The translations under genes were made by a program, and so were the position numbers. Below are positions 48,640 to 58,208 of a stretch of 64,000 nt of DNA, piece by piece. The number at the start of each line of letters is the position of its first letter. Position 1 is the stretch's first letter. The notes under the pieces are model-generated. The model had not been told where the DNA came from and searched no databases. It saw only the letters and a list, made by a program, of their open reading frames with translations. The stretch is from Deinococcus aetherius (GTDB lineage Bacteria; Deinococcota; Deinococci; Deinococcales; Deinococcaceae), in the NCBI RefSeq assembly GCF_025997855.1, contig NZ_AP026560.1:607501-671500 (forward strand). The letters run 5' to 3'.

Positions 48640-49086
48640 TTAGCGCCGGCTCCGGTGACGGGAGGAAGGCCGCGTGCGGACCCGGAGAAGGAAGAGCAGC
48701 AGGGCAACGCCGAAGAAGGCCAGAGCCACCATATCGAACGTCAGCACCGGGCGCCCCTCGGCGAGGCTGAGCAGGAGGTGGGAGAGAACCGGCAGCGCCG
48801 CAATAGCGAACACGACGGGGAAGAGGGCGGTGACTGGCACCGGCCCCCGACGGCGGGAGCGCACCAGCAGCCACCAGCCGTACACCGGGGGCGCCAATGT
48901 CAGGGCGACCAGGACGACTTTCAGGGCCTGAGGGCCGGACGGGAGCACCAGCGCCGGGAGGTTGAACAGCGTCGCCGCCGTCATGAAGACCATCAGCAGG
49001 ACGGGTGTGCCGATGCTGGGTGGCGGCGGTCTCCAGTCGTCCGCCCGTCGAGGTTCGTCTCGCCTGGGGTTGCCCTCTTCCGTCAT
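48640..49086 (-). CDS. Small four-helix membrane protein next to ABC transporter
   Basis: A 148-residue protein with a charged N-terminus (TEEGNPRRDEPRRADDW) and four hydrophobic spans: VLLMVFMTAATLFNLPALVL, ALKVVLVALTLAPPVYGWWL, VTALFPVVFAIAALPVLSHL and FDMVALAFFGVALLLFLL. It ends in an Arg-rich tail. Its ATG overlaps the stop codon of the ABC ATPase gene (ATGA), so it belongs to the transporter operon, but I cannot name its role. Confidence 0.75.
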   Translation of the reverse strand: MTEEGNPRRDEPRRADDWRPPPPSIGTPVLLMVFMTAATLFNLPALVLPSGPQALKVVLVALTLAPPVYGWWLLVRSRRRGPVPVTALFPVVFAIAALPVLSHLLLSLAEGRPVLTFDMVALAFFGVALLLFLLRVRTRPSSRHRSRR

Positions 49087-50045
49087 GTTCTCACGATGCC
49101 GGCCCGCAACAGCCCTCCCTCGTAAATCCGCCGCACCGTCGCCTCGATCTCCGGCTCGCGCACCGTTACGTCCCGCACGGGCGCGTGGGCGGTCACGAGC
49201 GCGATGGGCCGGGCCGCCGCCCCCGTGAAGGCGTAGGTGACGCGCGGGCCCTCGGCGCTCACCAGACGCAGGCCGGGCACCGCCGGGTCCGTGGGCGGCG
49301 TCTCGTACTCCACCACGAGTTCCCGCGCGCCCCCGAATCGGGCCTGGAGATCGGCGAGCCCCCCGTCGTACAGCAGCGAGCCGTGGTCGATGATCATGAT
49401 CCGCCGTGCCAGCCGCTCCACGTCCGTCAGGTCGTGCGTGGTGAGCAGGACCGTGACGCCCCGCTCGCGGTTGACGTGCCGCACGAACTCCCGGATGCGT
49501 TCCTTGGCGACCACATCCAGCCCCACCGTCGGCTCGTCGAGGAAGAGGAGGCTGGGATCGTGCAGCAGCGCCGCCGCGAGGTCCGCCCGCATCCGCTGCC
49601 CGAGGGAAAGCGACCGGGCGGGCGTGCCCAGGAAGGGGCCCAGGTCGAGCAGTTCCGTGAAGGCCGCCAGGTTCTCCCGGAAGCGCGCGGGAGGCACCCG
49701 GTACACGTCGCGCAGCAGGTCCAGCGAGTCGCGCACCGGGAGGTCCCACCACAGGGTCGTCCGCTGCCCGAACACCGCCCCCAGCCGCGCGACATGCCGA
49801 CGCCGCTCCCGCCACGGCACCAGCCCGCCCACCTCCACCCTTCCCGAGGTGGGCACGAGCAGCCCGGTCAGCACCTTGATCGTCGTGCTCTTGCCCGCCC
49901 CGTTCGGCCCCAGGTAGCCGACCACCTCCCCCGCACCGACCGTGAAACTCACGTCCCGCACGGCCTCCACCGTGCGCCGCGTGGGACGCAGCAGGCCACC
50001 CGAGCGAGTCTGGAAGGCTTTGTGGAGGTGTTCGACGTGGATCAT
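49083..50045 (-). CDS. ABC-2 type transporter ATP-binding protein
   Basis: A 320-residue ABC ATPase. The N-terminal ABC domain has GYLGPNGAGKSTTIKVLTGL (Walker A), LSLGQRMRADLAAALLHDPS (signature LSLGQ), LLFLDEPTVGLDVVAKERI (Walker B) and LLTTHDLTDVERLARR (switch His). The last ~80 residues are an accessory domain. The start at 50045 has GGAG before it; the frame is open further upstream, but that part lies in a Pro/Arg-rich gap. It works with the two permeases encoded upstream at 50184-51885. The exported substrate is unknown. Confidence 0.93.
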   Translation of the reverse strand: MIHVEHLHKAFQTRSGGLLRPTRRTVEAVRDVSFTVGAGEVVGYLGPNGAGKSTTIKVLTGLLVPTSGRVEVGGLVPWRERRRHVARLGAVFGQRTTLWWDLPVRDSLDLLRDVYRVPPARFRENLAAFTELLDLGPFLGTPARSLSLGQRMRADLAAALLHDPSLLFLDEPTVGLDVVAKERIREFVRHVNRERGVTVLLTTHDLTDVERLARRIMIIDHGSLLYDGGLADLQARFGGARELVVEYETPPTDPAVPGLRLVSAEGPRVTYAFTGAAARPIALVTAHAPVRDVTVREPEIEATVRRIYEGGLLRAGIVRT

Positions 50046-50183
50046 GGGGAGGCTCCTTCGGACTCGTAGAGCTGCTTGCGGCGGGGGAGGCGGTACGCGG
50101 TACGACGTGCGCGGGAAAAGAGGGCCTGGGTGGGAGGAAAGCGGGTTGTGGTCTGCGTACCGCTTCCCGCGTACCACACCCCC

Positions 50184-51050
50184 TCAGTTTCCCGCCCCGT
50201 GATACCGCCGCACCCCCACCCGCCAGAACGCGAAGGCGGCGCTGAGCATCAGTGGACCGACGAGGGGTGAGAGGGACGCAGCCCAGCCCGGCAGCCCGTC
50301 GGGGAGGGGGCGGCCGAGAACGTGCAGGACGGGGAAGTAGCTAAGGAAGGCGGCGGGAATCAGGTAGGTAAAGGTCTTGCGGAGGGCGGCGGGGTAGATG
50401 CCCAGCGGGTAGGAGATCAGGGTGCGGCCCCCGTAGGTGAGGACGTTCATCGCCTCCACGCTCTCCACGGTCCAGAAGGTGAGGGTCCCGCCCACCACGA
50501 AGAGGCCGCCGAAAAAAGCAATCGTCCCCAGGACGCTGCCCGCGAGCAGGGCGACCTTCCCCACGTCCCAGGGCACGTCCACCTGGCCCACCCCGTAGGC
50601 GACGATGGCGGCCCCCAGACCTACCCGCGTCAGGCGCCGCAGGGCGAAGTCCGAGCCGAAGACCTGCACGGGCAGGGGCACGGGGCGCAGCAGGAAGGTG
50701 TCGAAGGTGCCCGCCCGGACGTGGGCGCTCAGGTTGGGCGCGTCGAACCCCCCGAAGGCGAGGTCCATCAGCACGAAGGCGAGTTCGGCGAGGCCGTACA
50801 GCAGGGCGACCTCCCCCAACGTCCACCCACCCAGCCCCCCGAAACGCGGCAGCACGAGCGCGAAGGCCGCGAACTCCGCCCCGGTGATCAGCGCCGCCGC
50901 GAGGGCGTCGAGCGCGAACGCCGTCCGGTACACGAGCTGCGACCGCACCTGCGCGCCGAGCAGGCGGAAGTACAGGCGCAGGAGGTGGCGGGCCGAGAGC
51001 AGAGGGTCGTCTGCTGACTGCTGACGGCTGAGGGCTGACCGCTCACCCAC
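50184..51050 (-). CDS. ABC-2 type transporter permease (second subunit)
   Basis: A 288-residue membrane protein with about six spans: FALDALAAALITGAEFAAFA, LGEVALLYGLAELAFVLMDL, VGLGAAIVAYGVGQVDVPWD, VALLAGSVLGTIAFFGGLFV and LVGPLMLSAAFAFWRVGVRR. No ATG lies near the expected N-terminus. The best start is the GTG at 51050, which overlaps the upstream stop by 8 bases. The first ~18 codons (GERSALSRQQSADD) are then read from a GTCAGC repeat, so the N-terminal tail seems to come from repeat insertion. Pairing with the 280-residue permease suggests a heterodimeric exporter. Confidence 0.85.
   Translation of the reverse strand: MGERSALSRQQSADDPLLSARHLLRLYFRLLGAQVRSQLVYRTAFALDALAAALITGAEFAAFALVLPRFGGLGGWTLGEVALLYGLAELAFVLMDLAFGGFDAPNLSAHVRAGTFDTFLLRPVPLPVQVFGSDFALRRLTRVGLGAAIVAYGVGQVDVPWDVGKVALLAGSVLGTIAFFGGLFVVGGTLTFWTVESVEAMNVLTYGGRTLISYPLGIYPAALRKTFTYLIPAAFLSYFPVLHVLGRPLPDGLPGWAASLSPLVGPLMLSAAFAFWRVGVRRYHGAGN
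51009..51045. repeat. GTCAGC dispersed repeat, copy 3
   Basis: CTGCTGACTGCTGACGGCTG followed by AGGGCTGACCGCT lies at the junction of the two permease genes and is translated into the start of the second permease. Confidence 0.65.
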
Positions 51051-51885
51051 CCGCCACCTCCAGCCGCCGCAGTCCCCGCCCCAGCACGAAGCGGGCCAGT
51101 CCCAGCAGCGCCACGGTCCACGCCGCCTGCACGCCGAGAACACCCAGAGCCTCCGCCCCCGCCTTGACCCCCAGCCAGACCTCGACGGTGCTGTTCATCA
51201 TGCTGGGGAAGGGGGTCCAGGCGAGCACGTTCTGAAACCACGCCGAGAAGAAGGCGAGCGGCATCAGAAAGCCGCAGCACAGCCCCAGCAGCGCCCACGC
51301 GAAGCGCCCGATGCCCACGGCGTCCGGCGACCAGAAGGCCGCGCAGTTCACCAGGAACCGGAACGCGAAGCCGCAGGCCCAGGCGAGGACGGCGCTCAGC
51401 AGGGTGAGGACCCAGCCGAGGGGACCCTCGGGAAGCTTGAGGTCCCAGAGGAGCGCGTACAGCGCCAGGATGGTCACGCCCCGCAGCATGAACTGCGCCG
51501 CCGCCCGCCCCGCGTCCTGCGCGAACCAGAAGCCCAGGAAGGAGTGCGGGCGCAGGAGTTCGGTCGCCACCTCGCCCCGGTGCACCGTCCGCATCAGGTC
51601 GTACCAGCCGAAGAGGCTCAGGGCGCCGATGAACGCCTGGGTCAGCCCCGTGTACGTGATCGCGTCCTGCGGCGTGAAGCCCGCCACCTGGGGCCGCGCG
51701 CCGAAGAGGGCGAGCAGGACCGCGATCCGCAGCGCCCCGAAAAACAGGTTGGTGGTCAGCCCCCAGAAGGTCGCCGCCGGGTAGGCGAACTGCCGCCGGA
51801 AGCTCAGCCGTGCCGCCGACAGGTAGGGGCGCAGATGAGGCCCGCCCACGGTGGCCACTTTCAGGACATCCCTCGCCGTCTCCAT
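51043..51885 (-). CDS. ABC-2 type transporter permease (first subunit)
   Basis: A 280-residue membrane protein with about six spans, starting with a short basic tail (LSAARLSFRRQFAYPAATFW). Spans include NLFFGALRIAVLLALFGA, FIGALSLFGWYDLMRTVH, MLRGVTILALYALLWDL, LTLLSAVLAWACGFAFRFLV and LGLCCGFLMPLAFFSAWFQN. It matches DUF990-like ABC-2 permeases. It is the first gene of a unit of four genes on the minus strand (this permease, second permease, ATPase, small membrane protein). Confidence 0.87.
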   Translation of the reverse strand: METARDVLKVATVGGPHLRPYLSAARLSFRRQFAYPAATFWGLTTNLFFGALRIAVLLALFGARPQVAGFTPQDAITYTGLTQAFIGALSLFGWYDLMRTVHRGEVATELLRPHSFLGFWFAQDAGRAAAQFMLRGVTILALYALLWDLKLPEGPLGWVLTLLSAVLAWACGFAFRFLVNCAAFWSPDAVGIGRFAWALLGLCCGFLMPLAFFSAWFQNVLAWTPFPSMMNSTVEVWLGVKAGAEALGVLGVQAAWTVALLGLARFVLGRGLRRLEVAGG

Positions 51886-52043
51886 CGGAAGTTCCCAGGC
51901 TAAGGGCTGGCGACGGACAGGACATGCGCCACATGGCGGAGGTCAGGAAACCCTCAACCCTCCCTGGCCCTGCGGAGGCGGGCCTGGGGCTAGGCTGTCT
52001 GACGGCTCCCACGTCCCATTCCCACCTCAAGGAGGAACGCACC

Positions 52044-52844
52044 ATGATGGACATCTTCAACATGCTCGGCGGCATGGGCCAGGCGCAGCAGACGCTCGGC
52101 AACCACCTGGGCACCAGCCCCAACCAGACGCACGCCGCGCTGGAGGCCGCCGTGCCCCTGCTTCTGGGCGCGATGACCCGCAACGCCCAACAGCCGGGCG
52201 GGGCGCAGGCCCTGGAGAGTGCGCTCGACAGGCACGACGGCAGCGCCCTGGACATGTTCGGCCAGGGGCAGGCGCCCGATCCATACCAGGGCCAGAAGAT
52301 TCTCGGGCACGTCTTCGGTAACCAGCAGCAGGCCGCCGCGAACGCCGTGAGCCGCCGCGCCGGGATTGACCCCCAACTCGCCATGCAGGTCCTCTCGATG
52401 GCCGCGCCCCTGGTGCTCGGCTACCTCAGCCGCCAGCGACAGGGCCAGGGCGGCGGCTTCGGCCAGATGGGCGGGGGGCAGATGGGGGGCGGCATGGGCG
52501 GCTTCGACATCGGCGGCATCCTCGGCGGAATGCTGGGGGGCGGCATGGGCGGCGGCCTCGGTGGAATGCTCGGCGGCGGTCAGGGACAAATGCCGTCCCA
52601 GCCGCAGGGCGGAGTTCTTGGCGGCGGCCCTGTGATTCCGGGCTACTCCCAGGACCCGTACGACCGCTCCGGGTACGCGCAGAATCCGATGGGCCAGCCC
52701 GGTCACGTCGGCACCGGCCAGATGGGCGGCGGCCTGGGCAACATGGGCGGCATGATCGGCACCCTCAACAACGTCCTCGACCGCGACGGTGACGGCAACG
52801 CGCTCGACGACCTGATCGGGATGTTCGGGGGCGGGCGGAGGTAG
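52044..52844 (+). CDS. DUF937 domain protein with Gly-rich tail
   Basis: A 266-residue protein. Residues ~1-135 are a DUF937 domain of all-helical type: FNMLGGMGQAQQTLGNHLGT, ALEAAVPLLLGAMTRNAQQP, ILGHVFGNQQQAAANAVSRR and QVLSMAAPLVLGYLSRQRQG. The rest is a Gly/Gln/Met-rich low-complexity tail with repeated GGGMGG and GGMLGGG units, then NNVLDRDGDGNALDDLIGMF near the end, which reads like a Ca2+-loop DxDxDG pattern. The role of DUF937 proteins is unknown. AAGGAGG lies about 8 bases before the ATG. Confidence 0.85.
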   Translation: MMDIFNMLGGMGQAQQTLGNHLGTSPNQTHAALEAAVPLLLGAMTRNAQQPGGAQALESALDRHDGSALDMFGQGQAPDPYQGQKILGHVFGNQQQAAANAVSRRAGIDPQLAMQVLSMAAPLVLGYLSRQRQGQGGGFGQMGGGQMGGGMGGFDIGGILGGMLGGGMGGGLGGMLGGGQGQMPSQPQGGVLGGGPVIPGYSQDPYDRSGYAQNPMGQPGHVGTGQMGGGLGNMGGMIGTLNNVLDRDGDGNALDDLIGMFGGGRR

Positions 52845-53143
52845 GGAGGAGCCGTCAGCCGTCAGCGATCAGCCAGAAAGACGAAGGAAGGGCTGTCCAG
52901 GGGTCGCGGGCGGCCCTCCGTGTTGGGTAACACAGGCGATGACTTGTTTTCGCCCCTCCCCCTTTATGGGGGAGGTCGGGTGGGGGTGACCGCAATCGCC
53001 CCTTCAACGTGGCGGGAAGAAGACTGCCCGAACGTTCCCACTGGCCTCAAGACACCGCGCCCGCTCATCCCCTCTGCTCCGCATCTCTTAGAGTTCCCCT
53101 CAAGGGGGAGGGACTTTCCCCACCTCCTCCTCCACATCCCGCC
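52845..53143. repeat. Gap with GTCAGC and palindromic repeats
   Basis: GCCGTCAGCCGTCAGCGATC (copy 4 of the GTCAGC family) starts at about 52851. A palindrome CTCCCCCTTTATGGGGGAG with GTCGGGTGGGGGTG after it lies at about 52950-52990. Another, CCCCTCAAGGGGG, lies at about 53095-53111. No gene is visible. Confidence 0.6.
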
Positions 53144-54118
<975 letters not shown>

Positions 54119-54135
54119 GGGAGAAAGGATAGAGC

Positions 54136-54209
54136 GGTCGGCCGTCAGCGGTCAGCCGTCAGCTTACCCTGTGAGGCTTTTCTGGCTGAAAGCTGACCGC
54201 TGATCCCTG
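54136..54209. repeat. GTCAGC dispersed repeat, copy 5
   Basis: GGCCGTCAGCGGTCAGCCGT begins the unit. An inverse, diverged unit (GCTGAAAGCTGACCGCTGAT) ends it at about 54185-54204. It lies between the divergent cysK and phosphoesterase genes, just upstream of the phosphoesterase -10. Confidence 0.65.
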
Positions 54210-54219
54210 AAGGCTCCCC

Positions 54220-54225
54220 TACAAT
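54220..54225 (+). promoter_or_regulatory. -10 box TACAAT of the phosphoesterase gene
   Basis: TACAAT overlaps an in-frame ATG at 54224 and lies 7 bases before the GTG at 54233. Transcription from this box cannot include the ATG, so GTG 54233 must be the start. Confidence 0.7.
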
Positions 54226-54232
54226 GCCCCCC

Positions 54233-55066
54233 GTGCGCGTCGCCCTGATCGCCGACATCCACGGAAACGCGGACGCCCTGCGCGCCGTCCTCGCCGACAT
54301 CGGGCGTCAGGGGGTGGACCGGATCGTCGTGAACGGCGACGTGGTGAACCGGGGGCCGGACTCGGCCGAGGCGCTGGGGCTCCTGCTCGACCGGGACGAC
54401 GTGGCCTTTACCCTCGGCAACCACGACGACCTGCTGCGGCTGTGGCACGCCCGCTCGGAGACGTTGCCGCCCGAGTGGTTCGCCGATCCCTTCTGGGGGG
54501 CGACCGCCTGGAGCGCCGAGCAGCTCGACCGGGTGGGGCTGCTGGACGTTCCGGGAGGGTGGCCGATGACCGTCACGCTGCACGGGCCCGGCCTGCCCGA
54601 GGTGCTAGTCGCCCACGGCACCCCCGCCCACTACCGCGAGAGCCTGAGCGAGCGCACCGACCCCGAGCGGGTGCGGGAGTTGGCGGGCGGGGCGGGGGTC
54701 CTCGTCGGCTCGCACATCCACCGCCCCGCGCGGGCCGAGCGGGGCGGCGTGCTCGTGCTGAACACGGGCGCGGTGGGCGCCCCTGCCAACGGCGACCGCC
54801 GCGCCCAGTACCTCCTGCTGACGGCCACGCCGCAGGGTTGGCGGCCCGAGTTCCGCGCCGTCTCCTACGATATAGAGCCTGTGCTGCGCCGCTTCGAGAC
54901 GAGCGGCCTGCTCGCGGCGGGGGGGCTGAGCGCCGAGATCTTTCGGGACGAGCTGCGCACCGCCCGCAGCCTCTACACCCCCTACTGGCTCTGGACGGAG
55001 GCGCACGAACAGCCCCGCGACGAGCGGACCTGGGCGGCCTTCCTGCGGCAACATCCCCTGGACTGA
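54233..55066 (+). CDS. Metallophosphoesterase
   Basis: A 277-residue calcineurin-like phosphoesterase of the YfcE/PrpE-like group. Metal and active-site motifs are ALIADIHGNADALRAVLADI (DxH), VNGDVVNRGPDS (GDxxxRG), FTLGNHDDLLRL (GNHD), VLVAHGTPAHYRES and GSHIHRPARA (GHTH-like, here GSHIH). The C-terminal ~70 residues are helical. Substrate unknown; such enzymes act on phosphodiesters or diadenosine phosphates. The start is set by the -10 position. Confidence 0.9.
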   Translation: MRVALIADIHGNADALRAVLADIGRQGVDRIVVNGDVVNRGPDSAEALGLLLDRDDVAFTLGNHDDLLRLWHARSETLPPEWFADPFWGATAWSAEQLDRVGLLDVPGGWPMTVTLHGPGLPEVLVAHGTPAHYRESLSERTDPERVRELAGGAGVLVGSHIHRPARAERGGVLVLNTGAVGAPANGDRRAQYLLLTATPQGWRPEFRAVSYDIEPVLRRFETSGLLAAGGLSAEIFRDELRTARSLYTPYWLWTEAHEQPRDERTWAAFLRQHPLD

Positions 55067-55082
55067 CCCGGGCCCACAACAA

Positions 55083-55109
55083 AACCGCCCGCGCGAGGCG
55101 GACGGTCTT
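55083..55109. terminator. Terminator between convergent genes
   Basis: ACCGCCCGC and GGCGGACGGT flank a short GCGA loop with a mismatch. AAAAC precedes and CTT follows. It sits between the phosphoesterase and the small fasciclin gene, which converge here. Confidence 0.6.
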
Positions 55110-55126
55110 GGAAAGAAGGCGGGGGC

Positions 55127-55852
55127 TCAGCGGGCGGGGGGCATCAACACGGCGTCGATGGCATACAGGACGCCGTTGCTGGTATCGATGCTGCTCGGCT
55201 CGATGTTCGCCCCGTTGACCAGGGTACGGGTGCCCGCCTCGTTGGTGCCGCTCGGCCGCGAGATCGTGAGCAGGCCCGACTGGGCGGTCGCGAGCCGCGA
55301 GACGCTCGCCAGGACCGAGCCCGTCACGCGGGTCGGCACCACGTGGTAGAGCAGCACCTGACGCAGGCGAACCGGATCAGCGCTCAGGGCGCTGAGGTCG
55401 CTGGGCGAGAGCCGGAGGAAGGCGTCGTTGGTCGGCGCGAAGATGGTGTACTGGCCGCTGGCGAGGGTATCGGTCAGCCCGGCCGTCTGGACCAGGCGGG
55501 CGAGGGTGGTGAAGCGGTCGTCGCTGGTGATCAGGGTGGCGAGGTTGGTGTTGTCACGCGCGCTGGTGGCCGTGTTCGAGTCCGGCCCCGTGCCGGGCGC
55601 GTCCGACGTCGCGGCGGCCGTGCCTCCCGCCGGGGTCCCGGTCGCCGTTCCCGTCGTGCTGGCTCCCGCCGAGCTGATGGTTCCCCCCGATGTCCCGGTC
55701 GCCCCGGTGCCCATCGCCGCAGCTCCGGTCGTGCCGGTCGAGGTCGCGGGGGCGCAGGCCGAGAGGCTGAGGGCCGCGAGCAGCCCCGTCAGCGCGAGAA
55801 GAACCGGGCGACGGTCGGCGCCTTTGGGTGCGGATGTGTCGTGTGCCTGCAT
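55127..55852 (-). CDS. Fasciclin-domain lipoprotein
   Basis: A 241-residue lipoprotein. A signal peptide with lipobox LSAC ends near residue 32. A Thr/Gly/Ala/Ser-rich linker of ~70 residues follows, then one fasciclin (FAS1) domain: LATLITSDDRFTTLARLVQT, LASGQYTIFAPTNDAFLRLS (H1 region), VLLYHVVPTRVTGSVL (YHVVP of H2) and GVLYAIDAVLMPP. FAS1 domains mediate adhesion to other cells or to polymers. It is almost a copy of the last third of the neighbouring gene, including the 3' flank (GGCGGGGGCTCAGCGGG). GGAGG precedes the ATG. Confidence 0.9.
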   Translation of the reverse strand: MQAHDTSAPKGADRRPVLLALTGLLAALSLSACAPATSTGTTGAAAMGTGATGTSGGTISSAGASTTGTATGTPAGGTAAATSDAPGTGPDSNTATSARDNTNLATLITSDDRFTTLARLVQTAGLTDTLASGQYTIFAPTNDAFLRLSPSDLSALSADPVRLRQVLLYHVVPTRVTGSVLASVSRLATAQSGLLTISRPSGTNEAGTRTLVNGANIEPSSIDTSNGVLYAIDAVLMPPAR

Positions 55853-55982
55853 GTGCTTCCTCCAGAAGTTTCGTCTTGGGCGGAGAGCCGATCTGCCAGG
55901 GGCGCGGGGCGGGGGATCGTCGTGTTCAACCGACCTCCTTGGAACCCTCACACGAGACGATTGCGGGGGAGCAGGCGGGGGC

Positions 55983-58208
55983 TCAGCGGGTGGTGGGGGG
56001 CAGCAGCACGTTGTCGATGGCGTAGAGGATACCGTTGCCCGCGTCGATGCTGCTCGGCTGCAGGTTCGCCCCGTTGATCAGGGTGCGCGTGCCCGCCGCG
56101 TTGCTGCCGCTGGGCCGCGTGATCGTCAACACGCCCGACTGGGCCGTCGTGAGCTGCGAGGCCGTCGCCAGCGCGGTGCCGGTCACGCGGGTGGGAACCA
56201 CGTGGTAGAGCAGCACCTGACGCAACCGGGCTGGATCGGCGGTCAATGCGTTGAGGTCACTGGGCGAGAGTTTGAGAAAGGCGTCGTTGGTCGGCGCGAA
56301 GATGGTGTAGGTGCCGCTGGCGAGGGTCTCGGTCAGCCCCGCGACCTGCACGAGGCGGGCGAGGGTGGTGAAGCGGTTGTCGCTGGCGATCAGGGTGGCG
56401 AGGGTGGTGTTGTCGCGCGTGGTCGTGGCCGTGTTCGCGCTCGTCCCGCTGCCGGGCGCGGTCGAGGGCGCGGCAATCGTGCTGCCCGCCGGAGCCCCGG
56501 TCGTCCCGGTCGTGCTGGCCCCGGCCGTTCCGATGGTGCCCGCCGACGTTCCGGTGACCCCGGTCCCCGTCGCCGTGGCCCCGGTCGTCGTGCCCGTCGA
56601 GGTCGTGCCGGTCGCCGTTCCGGTGGTTCCCGTCGCGGCAGTCCCGGTGGACGTGCCCGTCGCGCCCGTGGTCGTCGTTCCAGTGGTCCCCGTCGTCCCC
56701 GTGGTTGTGCTGGTCGTGCCGCTCCCGGTGGTCGAGGTGTCCGTCGTGGAGGTGCCCGTGGTTCCCGTCGTCGAGGTGCCGCTGGCCGTGCCGGTCCCGG
56801 TGGTCGCCGTGCCCGTCGTAGCCGTCCCCGCCGCCGTGTCGGTGGAGGTGGAGGACGTGTCGGAGGCGGGGGCGGGCAGCGTCAGGTTGGGGGGCAGCAG
56901 CACCTGATTGATCACGAAGATCGTGCCGTTGCTGGCGGTGGTGATCGTCTCGGTGACGGTGGCGCTGCCGACCTGCTGGGTGGTGCCGCTCAGGCTCAGG
57001 GGCAGGGCGCTGCCCTCGGCGGAGGTGAGCTGGGTCGCGCCCGCGAGCCCCTGGGCGGTCTGGCGCCCCGCGACGACGTGGTAGGACAGCACCTGGCGCA
57101 GCGCCTCGGGGTTGCTGGCAAGCACGGCGAGTGTGTCGGCGGGCACGGCGGCGAAGGCCTCGTTCGTCGGGGCGAACACGGTGTACTCGCCCGTCGTGAG
57201 CATCTCCGTCAGCCCGGCGTCGCTGAGCAGATCCCGCAGCGTGCTGAAGCGGTCGTCAGCCACGATCACGTCGTACAGCGTGTTCGCCTGCACCGTCGCC
57301 GAGGTGTCAGCGCTCGCCGTCGTATCCGTGGTCGCGGTGGCCGTATCCGTGGTCGCGGTCGTCGCCGTATCCGTCGTGGCCGTGGCGGTGTCCGTCGTCG
57401 TGGTGTCCGTCGCGGTGGTCGCCGTGTCCGTGGTCGTCGTGGCGGCGGTGTCCGTGGTGGTCGTGGTCGCCGCCGAGTCCGTCGTCGTGGACGTGGCCGT
57501 GCCGGTCGAGCTGACGGTCGCGCCGGTCAGGGGCAGCGAGGGGATACTCCTCACGTCGAACGAGGTGACGGCCACCGGGGCGGCAGGAGTCGTGGCGGCA
57601 GGCGCGGGCGCGGCCGGAGTGGTGGCGGCCGGGGCGGGCGCCTCGGCTGCGGGAGCCGGGGCCGGGGCCGGAGCGGGGGTGGCGGCGGCGGGAGCGGCGG
57701 CCGCCGGGGGCACCAGCACCGCGTCGATCACGTGGACGACGCCGTTACAGGCGCTCAAGTCCGCGCGGATCACGTTCGCGTTGTTGATGCGGACAGTGTT
57801 GCCCGACACGCTCACGGTGAGGTTGCCGCCCTGCGCGGTCTTGACGCTGCGCAAGCTCCGCACCTGCTGGGAGGTGACCTTGCCAGGAACCACGTGGTAG
57901 AGCAGCACGGCGCGAAGCTGCTCGGGGTCGTTGAGCACCGCCGCGAGCGTGTCGCTGGGGAGCTTGGCGAAGGCCGCGTTCGTCGGCGCGAACACCGTGT
58001 ACTGGCCGCTCGACAGCGTCTCGGCGAGGCCCGCCGCCTGCACCGCCGTCAGCAGCGTGCTGAACTGGGGGTCGTTCGTGATGAGCTGCGCGATGGGCTG
58101 GCAGGCCGTCGCCGTCGCGGGCCGCGTCGCGGGTGCACCGCCACCCCCGGCGAGCGCGGGCGTCGCGAGCAGCAGGCTGAGCGTGATCAGGCTGGTTTGC
58201 TTCTTCAT
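55983..58208 (-). CDS. Exported protein with three fasciclin domains
   Basis: A 741-residue secreted protein. The signal peptide is MKKQTSLITLSLLLATPALA. Three FAS1 domains follow: ~37-165 (LSSGQYTVFAPTNAAFAKLP, YHVVPGKVTSQQV), ~325-460 (LTTGEYTVFAPTNEAFAAVP, YHVVAGRQTAQGL) and ~610-740 (LASGTYTIFAPTNDAFLKLS, YHVVPTRVTGTAL). They are joined by long low-complexity linkers: a Pro/Ala-rich stretch, a Thr/Asp/Ala repeat (TTTDTATT type) and a Thr/Gly/Ala repeat (GTTGT type). The linker DNA is strongly repetitive and may vary in length. The role is probably adhesion or surface structure. AGAGGTGAG precedes the ATG. Confidence 0.92.
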   Translation of the reverse strand: MKKQTSLITLSLLLATPALAGGGGAPATRPATATACQPIAQLITNDPQFSTLLTAVQAAGLAETLSSGQYTVFAPTNAAFAKLPSDTLAAVLNDPEQLRAVLLYHVVPGKVTSQQVRSLRSVKTAQGGNLTVSVSGNTVRINNANVIRADLSACNGVVHVIDAVLVPPAAAAPAAATPAPAPAPAPAAEAPAPAATTPAAPAPAATTPAAPVAVTSFDVRSIPSLPLTGATVSSTGTATSTTTDSAATTTTTDTAATTTTDTATTATDTTTTDTATATTDTATTATTDTATATTDTTASADTSATVQANTLYDVIVADDRFSTLRDLLSDAGLTEMLTTGEYTVFAPTNEAFAAVPADTLAVLASNPEALRQVLSYHVVAGRQTAQGLAGATQLTSAEGSALPLSLSGTTQQVGSATVTETITTASNGTIFVINQVLLPPNLTLPAPASDTSSTSTDTAAGTATTGTATTGTGTASGTSTTGTTGTSTTDTSTTGSGTTSTTTGTTGTTGTTTTGATGTSTGTAATGTTGTATGTTSTGTTTGATATGTGVTGTSAGTIGTAGASTTGTTGAPAGSTIAAPSTAPGSGTSANTATTTRDNTTLATLIASDNRFTTLARLVQVAGLTETLASGTYTIFAPTNDAFLKLSPSDLNALTADPARLRQVLLYHVVPTRVTGTALATASQLTTAQSGVLTITRPSGSNAAGTRTLINGANLQPSSIDAGNGILYAIDNVLLPPTTR

